Of a stretch of 56,815 nucleotides of DNA, positions 52,620 to 56,815 are shown one piece after another (position 1 is the first letter of the stretch; every line of letters starts with the position of its first letter). The notes beneath the pieces were generated by a model that ran no database searches, was not told the origin of the DNA, and was given only the letters and a program-made list of their open reading frames with translations. Location of the stretch: contig JAUSAZ010000146.1 in the NCBI GenBank assembly GCA_030652255.1, positions 1-56,815 of the forward strand. Direction: 5' to 3'. The position numbers and the translations under genes are program-made. This stretch comes from Myxococcales bacterium. Its GTDB lineage: Bacteria > Myxococcota_A > Polyangia > Polyangiales > Ga0077539.

Positions 52620-54104
52620 ATGACCGACGTGCCCGCCCGTTCTGCCAAACTGATCTCCGACTCCAGCGCCGGCGTGTTCGACCTGGCGCCGGTGTCGCTT
52701 TGGCTCGAGGATTACAGCGGCGTCAAAGCCCTGTTCGAGGGCTGGCGGCGGGCCGGGGTGACGTCGCTGCGCGAACACCTGACCGGCCGTCATGAACGGG
52801 TCAAGGAATGCGCCAGCCGCATCCGGCTGCTTCAGGTCAACCGCAAGACGCTCGACCTGTTCGCGGCCACGGACTTCGACCATCTGGCGAGCAACCTCGA
52901 CCGCGTGTTCCGCGACGACATGCTCACCAGCCATATCGAGGAACTGGTGCAGCTCTGGGACGGCAAGACCACGTTCTCGAGCAACGCGGTGAACTATACG
53001 CTCACCGGCGAGCGGCTCGACATCCAGCTCAAGGCGACCATCCTGCCGGGCTACGAGGACGACTGGTCGCGCGTGCTGCTCGCCGTCGAGGACGTCACCG
53101 ACCGCGAGGACGCGCGGCGCCGGCTGGTCGGCAGCGAGAGCTATGCGCGCGGCCTGTTCGCGCACTCGCCGGTGTCGCTGTGGGTCGAGGATTTTTCCGG
53201 GGTCAAGTCGCTGATCGACGAGATCCGCAACCAGGGCATCACCGACCTTCGCGTCTTCACCGACGTGCACGAGGAATTCGTCCACCGCTGCATCAGCGAA
53301 ATCCGCATCATCGACGTCAACCGGCATACGCTCGAATTGTTCGGCGCGCCCGACAAGGACACCTTGCTGCGTAATCTGCCGTCGATCATGCGCGACGACA
53401 TGGAGCCGTGTTTCCGCGAGCAATTGATCGACCTGTGGGACGGCAAGCTGTTCCAGCAGCGCGAGGTCGTCAACTACGCGCTCGACGGCACCAAGCTGAA
53501 CCTGCTGTTGCAGTTCTCGGTGTTCCCCGACCACGAGCACGACTGGTCGCTGGTGCAGGTCGCGCTCACCGACATCACCGCGCGCAAGAAGGCCGAGGCC
53601 TATCTCGAGTTTCTCGGCAGCCACGATGCGCTGACCAAGCTTTCCAACCGCTCGTTCTTCGCCGAGGAATTGAACCGCCTGGAACGTAAAGGGCCGCGGC
53701 CGGTCACCATCATCATGGTCGATCTCAACGGGCTGAAGACCGCCAATGACGAACTCGGCCACGCCGCCGGCGACGCGCTGCTGCGGCGGGCCGGCGAGGT
53801 GCTCAACTCGGTCGTCGACAAACCGGCGCGCGCGGCGCGCATCGGCGGCGACGAGTTCGCGCTGATCCTGCCGAATGTCGAGGCGGCCGAAGGCGAGGCG
53901 CTGATGAAGGTGATTCTCGACCTCGTCGCCATCAACAACGAGTTCTACACCGACCTGCCGCTCAGCCTGTCGATGGGCCTGGCGACCAGCCAGCCTGGCG
54001 AGCGGCTGGAAGCCGTGGTCAAGCGCGCCGACCTCGCCATGTTGCAGGCCAAGCGCGAGCACTACGCGCAGATGACGCACGAACGCCGCGCGGCGGCGTC
54101 GTAG
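52620..54104 (+). CDS. PAS-PAS-GGDEF diguanylate cyclase
   Basis: The 494-residue product has two tandem, clearly homologous sensor modules at about residues 20-165 and 175-320 (both contain P-V-S-L-W-x-E-D and DVNRxTLxLF or QVNRKTLDLF), ending in VEDVTD and LTDITARKK. A GGDEF domain follows: SHDALTKLSNRSFF, ADDELGHAAGDALL-like, and the active site RIGGDEFALILP with GGDEF at 409-413. The RxxD inhibitory site five residues before it is absent (DKPA), so product feedback is unlikely. It makes cyclic di-GMP in response to an unknown cue. This gene is on the alphaproteobacterial side. Confidence 0.9.
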   Translation: MTDVPARSAKLISDSSAGVFDLAPVSLWLEDYSGVKALFEGWRRAGVTSLREHLTGRHERVKECASRIRLLQVNRKTLDLFAATDFDHLASNLDRVFRDDMLTSHIEELVQLWDGKTTFSSNAVNYTLTGERLDIQLKATILPGYEDDWSRVLLAVEDVTDREDARRRLVGSESYARGLFAHSPVSLWVEDFSGVKSLIDEIRNQGITDLRVFTDVHEEFVHRCISEIRIIDVNRHTLELFGAPDKDTLLRNLPSIMRDDMEPCFREQLIDLWDGKLFQQREVVNYALDGTKLNLLLQFSVFPDHEHDWSLVQVALTDITARKKAEAYLEFLGSHDALTKLSNRSFFAEELNRLERKGPRPVTIIMVDLNGLKTANDELGHAAGDALLRRAGEVLNSVVDKPARAARIGGDEFALILPNVEAAEGEALMKVILDLVAINNEFYTDLPLSLSMGLATSQPGERLEAVVKRADLAMLQAKREHYAQMTHERRAAAS

Positions 54105-54107
54105 GCT

Positions 54108-54133
54108 TTAGAGCCTTGTCGTTTCGGATTGAA
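54108..54133. repeat. Rhizobiales-type short intergenic motif
   Basis: The sequence CTTTAGAGCC...CGTTTCGGATTGAA after the GGDEF stop resembles the short intergenic repeat common in Bradyrhizobium-like genomes. The match is from memory and tentative, but it agrees with the Rhizobiales reading of this side of the junction. Confidence 0.3.
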
Positions 54134-54246
54134 TGAGAGACCCGCCCTCACGCGGCAGCGTTTTCGTTTGCGCGCGAAGCGGGATATATTGACCCCGGCC
54201 GCGAAAGTTTCGAGTCCCGGCAAGTGCGGCCTGTCAGGAGGGCGAC

Positions 54247-55218
54247 TTGATCCGAACAAAACAACGTGTGCTGCGGCCGGCGCTGGCGGTTGTTGTCGCA
54301 CTGTGCCTGCACAGCGCCGCGCAGGCGCAGACCTGGAAAGAACCGCGCTACAATCCGGAAATCGGCAGCCGCTGGGCGGTGGTTTCGCAGAGCCTGAGCG
54401 AAGAGAAGCGCGGCGACCAGACCGTCAGCAACAGGATCGACACCCGCACCGAATTCAGCATTGACGAGAAACTCGCCGATGGCTTCCGCATTTCCTACGT
54501 CACACGTGAGATCAGGCTGAGCGGCAGCGCGCCCGGCAACGCCATCGCCGAAAAGGCTTTCGGCGCGGTCAAGGATATCGTCATCCGCGCGCGGACCGAC
54601 GCGGCGGGCAAGCCGTTGGTGGTCGAGAACCTCGACGAGGTGAAGTCGTCCATGCGCAGCGTGGTCGCCAGCATGGCGCAGTCCTTCGACAGCAATCCCA
54701 AGGTGGCGGCGCTGATCCGGCAATTGATGGAGGGTTTCCTGATCGTCGACGGCGAGCAGGCGGCGGCTACCTACATGGAAGACCTGCCGCAACTGGCGGC
54801 GGGGCAGAGCACCGGCCTGATACTGGGCGAGGTCAAGCGCGAGGACGAATCCGTACCGAACCCCCTCGGCGGTGGCGCGATCAAGTCGCGGCTGGAAACC
54901 CGGCTGGTGACTTTCGACGCCGCCGCCGGCAAGGCGCGCTATGTACGCAACCGCATGCTCGATCCGGAAGCGCTCAAGGGCACCATTGCCACACTGGTAG
55001 AGAAACTCGCAGCCGCCGCAGGCAACCAGAAAGTGACGCCGGAGGTGCTGCTGGCCATCAAGGATGTCTCCCTCATCATGGACAACAAAGTGACCATCGA
55101 TGTCGAGGGCGGCATGACGCGCGCCGTCGAGGACCGCTCGGTCATGACCGCCAGCCTGATGGGCCGGCAGATGCGCAAGGTCGAGCGCAAGGCCGTCACC
55201 GTCACGCGGATGAAGTGA
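54247..55218 (+). CDS. Exported hypothetical protein
   Basis: The 323-residue product starts at TTG 54247 with AGGAGGG-like sequence just upstream. It has a signal peptide ending HSAAQA before QTWKEPRYNPEIG. The mature protein is mixed beta/alpha, with long strands such as RISYVTREIRLSG, DIVIRARTDAAGKPL and TAGLILGEV-like segments, and no Cys. No family is recognised; it is likely periplasmic. Composition and codons match the alphaproteobacterial side. Confidence 0.7.
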   Translation: MIRTKQRVLRPALAVVVALCLHSAAQAQTWKEPRYNPEIGSRWAVVSQSLSEEKRGDQTVSNRIDTRTEFSIDEKLADGFRISYVTREIRLSGSAPGNAIAEKAFGAVKDIVIRARTDAAGKPLVVENLDEVKSSMRSVVASMAQSFDSNPKVAALIRQLMEGFLIVDGEQAAATYMEDLPQLAAGQSTGLILGEVKREDESVPNPLGGGAIKSRLETRLVTFDAAAGKARYVRNRMLDPEALKGTIATLVEKLAAAAGNQKVTPEVLLAIKDVSLIMDNKVTIDVEGGMTRAVEDRSVMTASLMGRQMRKVERKAVTVTRMK

Positions 55219-55292
55219 GCCGGGGGGCTCCTTGACGGCCGCGCAAAGCCGGTCAGACTGACGTCATTCGACAAACGCGAAAGGGATGGCCG

Positions 55293-55541
55293 ATGCTCGC
55301 TTTGCGCCCGAACTGCGAATGCTGCGACAAGGATCTGCCGCCGGCCGCCGCTGACGCGATGATCTGCACCTTTGAATGCACGTTCTGCCGGGACTGTGCC
55401 GAGACCAGACTCGGCGGCGTCTGTCCGAACTGCGGCGGCAACTTTGCGCCGCGGCCGATTAGGCCGGCCGGCAAGCTGGCGAAGTTTCCGGCCTCGACGG
55501 AGCGCGTGCTCAAGCCGCAGGGCTGCGGCAAAGCAGCTTAG
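55293..55541 (+). CDS. DUF1272 zinc-binding protein
   Basis: The 82-residue product matches the DUF1272 family along its length: MLALRPNCECCDKDLPP, ICTFECTFCRDCAE and VCPNCGGNFAPRP. Eight Cys residues in CxxC and CxC pairs predict two zinc sites. The family is frequent in Proteobacteria and has no defined function. It stands alone between the exported protein and the ABM gene. Confidence 0.9.
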   Translation: MLALRPNCECCDKDLPPAAADAMICTFECTFCRDCAETRLGGVCPNCGGNFAPRPIRPAGKLAKFPASTERVLKPQGCGKAA

Positions 55542-55554
55542 AACTGGTTGCTTA

Positions 55555-55576
55555 GCGCATGATCCCAAAAACGGGT
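55555..55576. repeat. Rhizobiales-type GCATGATCCC repeat fragment
   Basis: AGCGCATGATCCCAAAAACG resembles one arm of the palindromic intergenic repeat (GCATGATCCC-GAAAA type) common in Rhizobiales. Here only one arm is present, directly after the ABM gene's stop. It supports the origin of this side of the contig. Confidence 0.45.
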
Positions 55577-55876
55577 TTAGAACCCTTTGACCGCCTCGTT
55601 CATATGCTCGGCGACCGGCGGCGACGCGAAGCAATGCGCCACCAGCTTGCGCCATTCCTGGAAGTCGGCCGAGCCGCGGAAGTCGACGGTGTGGTTTTCC
55701 AGCGTGTCCCATTCGACCAGCAGACGGTAGAAGGTCGGTCGCTCGACGGTGCTCATCAGCCGCATGGCGCGGCAGCCTTTGGCGCGCTGGAACAGCGGCG
55801 CGGCCTTGGCGACGCCGGCCTCGAATTCCTTTTCCATGCCGGGCTTGACGTCGATCTGGGCGATCTCGGTGATCAT
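55577..55876 (-). CDS. Antibiotic biosynthesis monooxygenase (ABM) domain protein
   Basis: The 99-residue product starts at ATG 55876 (MITEIAQIDVKPG); an earlier ATG at 55906 adds only a poor leader. A single ABM ferredoxin-like domain is present: ITEIAQIDVKPGMEKEFEAG, a helix, FYRLLVEWDTLENH with the common W and H, and a terminal helix EWRKLVAH. Such dimeric alpha-beta barrels may be cofactor-free monooxygenases or heme/quinol-related proteins. It sits 35 bp after the TRAP permease stop on the same strand, so co-expression is likely. Confidence 0.85.
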   Translation of the reverse strand: MITEIAQIDVKPGMEKEFEAGVAKAAPLFQRAKGCRAMRLMSTVERPTFYRLLVEWDTLENHTVDFRGSADFQEWRKLVAHCFASPPVAEHMNEAVKGF

Positions 55877-55911
55877 TGTTTCGTACTCGTTTGTTTTGCG
55901 CATCATGCGCG

Positions 55912-56815
55912 TTATTTCATCAGCCCCAACATGCGCGGCAGCCAGTCATAAATCGCCGGCACATAGGTGACAAGCAGCAGCACCACGCTCATGCACGCCA
56001 GCAGCGGCAGCAGCGGCGGGATGATCTTTTCCATCGATATCCTGCCGACCTTGAGCGCGACGAACAAGGCGGTGCCGACCGGCGGGGTGGTCAGGCCGAA
56101 GGCGAGGTTGATCACCATGATCAGGCCGAGATGCACCATGTCGATGTCGAACTTGACCGCCAGCGGGATCAGCATCGGCACCAGCATGATCAGCGCCGGC
56201 GTCATGTCGATGAACATGCCGACCACCAGCAGGAAGCCATTGAGGATCAGCAGGAAGGCCCACTTGCTCTGGATCAGGTTGAAGAAGTTTTCGGCCAGCA
56301 GCGTCGGCAGGTTTTCGTAAGTGAGAATCCAGGAAAACACCGAGCAGGTGGCGATCAGCATCATCACCACGGCGTTGGTCAGGCAGCATTCCCACAGGAT
56401 TTCCGGCAGGTCGGAAATCTTGATTTCCTTGTAGACGAACACCGTCAGCACCAGCGCATACATCGCGGCGGCGGCGCCGGCTTCGGTGGCGGTGAAGACG
56501 CCGGAAATGATGCCGCCGAGGATGATCACCATCGTGAAGATGCCGGCGAAGCCGTCGATGACGCGGATGATCTTCTCGCGCAGCGGAATGACCGGCATCA
56601 CCTTCTGATGATAGAGCGTGCCGTGAACGAACGAGGCGGCCATCAGCGAGACGCCGATCAGCACGCCGGGCACGATGCCGGCGATGAACAGCGCGGCGAT
56701 CGATACGTTGCCGGCGACATGCGCGAACACGATCATGCCGATCGAGGGCGGGATGATCGGCCCCATGGTGGCGGCCATCAGCACGATCGCGGTGGCGAAG
56801 CGCCGCGTATAGCCG
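55912..56815 (-). CDS. dctM: TRAP transporter large permease (DctM-like), 5' partial
   Basis: About 300 C-terminal residues are in the window; the frame is open to the last base (GYTRRFATAIVLMAATMGP), so the gene continues outside. At least eight hydrophobic segments are present, with the DctM marks ATMGPIIPPSIGMIVFAHVAG and FGLTTPPVGTALFV. The large permease forms the Na+-driven channel of a TRAP uptake system for organic acids with a small permease and a periplasmic binding protein, which should lie beyond 56815. Confidence 0.92.
   Translation of the reverse strand, partial: GYTRRFATAIVLMAATMGPIIPPSIGMIVFAHVAGNVSIAALFIAGIVPGVLIGVSLMAASFVHGTLYHQKVMPVIPLREKIIRVIDGFAGIFTMVIILGGIISGVFTATEAGAAAAMYALVLTVFVYKEIKISDLPEILWECCLTNAVVMMLIATCSVFSWILTYENLPTLLAENFFNLIQSKWAFLLILNGFLLVVGMFIDMTPALIMLVPMLIPLAVKFDIDMVHLGLIMVINLAFGLTTPPVGTALFVALKVGRISMEKIIPPLLPLLACMSVVLLLVTYVPAIYDWLPRMLGLMK

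Overview
The window looks like two genomes joined end to end. Bases 1 to about 50.4 kb are very GC-rich, with nearly every codon ending in G or C. They carry marks of a predatory or social deltaproteobacterium-type organism (Myxococcota, probably Polyangiales/Sandaracinaceae-like): a MYXO-CTERM-like sorting tail, many lipoproteins with Asp-Val-Gly or Asp-Ala-Gly repeat linkers, RCC1 and MopE-like modules, cysteine-rich surface proteins, a Ser/Thr kinase with an extracytoplasmic tail, and a 1619-residue lipoprotein-type metalloprotease. From about 50.4 kb to the end, composition and gene content change to an alphaproteobacterium (Rhizobiales-like): the long N-terminal part of a Rhizobiales-type UvrB, a PAS-PAS-GGDEF protein, DUF1272, a TRAP permease and Rhizobiales-like short intergenic motifs. 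The switch falls inside uvrB, in the conserved helicase core. A chimeric contig is the simplest explanation, so the two sides should not be interpreted together.

Layout of the Myxococcota side. 1-3.4 kb: the end of an Rpn/DUF4351-like protein, a truncated zinc-ribbon/TIR gene coupled to a cysteine-rich secreted protein, a small lipoprotein and a TetR regulator. 3.4-7.1 kb: P450 plus a Ham1-like/helical/Nudix fusion, divergent from tetR with two matching operators between them. 7.1-11.6 kb: a lipoprotein endonuclease/phosphatase-fold enzyme, then a class III nucleotide cyclase divergent from a frameshifted P-loop NTPase and a TPR partner. 11.6-15.5 kb: glpD, a hypothetical gene, a roughly 390-bp palindromic element and a radical SAM enzyme. 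15.5-25.8 kb: surface proteins, a CPA1 antiporter, an RsbQ-like hydrolase coupled to a PAS histidine kinase, and an RCC1 lipoprotein. 25.8-31.1 kb: a degenerate RecF-like ATPase coupled to a biotin carboxylase, a PD-(D/E)XK nuclease, a second palindromic element, an Rpn remnant and a zinc alcohol dehydrogenase. 31.2-38.9 kb: a TPR protein, TetR, a DUF898 membrane protein, a three-gene DUF2752/hypothetical/GT39 operon and a Ser/Thr kinase. 39-49.7 kb: the large metalloprotease, a PEGA/beta-barrel protein, two lipoproteins and a small membrane protein.

The best candidates for undescribed biology are the cyclase/NTPase/TPR cassette (8.3-11.6 kb), the TetR-controlled P450 plus Ham1-like/Nudix fusion (3.4-7.0 kb), the Walker-less RecF-like protein translationally coupled to acyl-CoA carboxylase (25.8-28.4 kb), the RsbQ/PAS-kinase pair (20.2-22.6 kb), and the two-copy palindromic element with a conserved loop (14.1-14.5 and 29.5-29.8 kb). 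No tRNA, rRNA or CRISPR array was seen. All calls come from reading the sequence; no database search was run.
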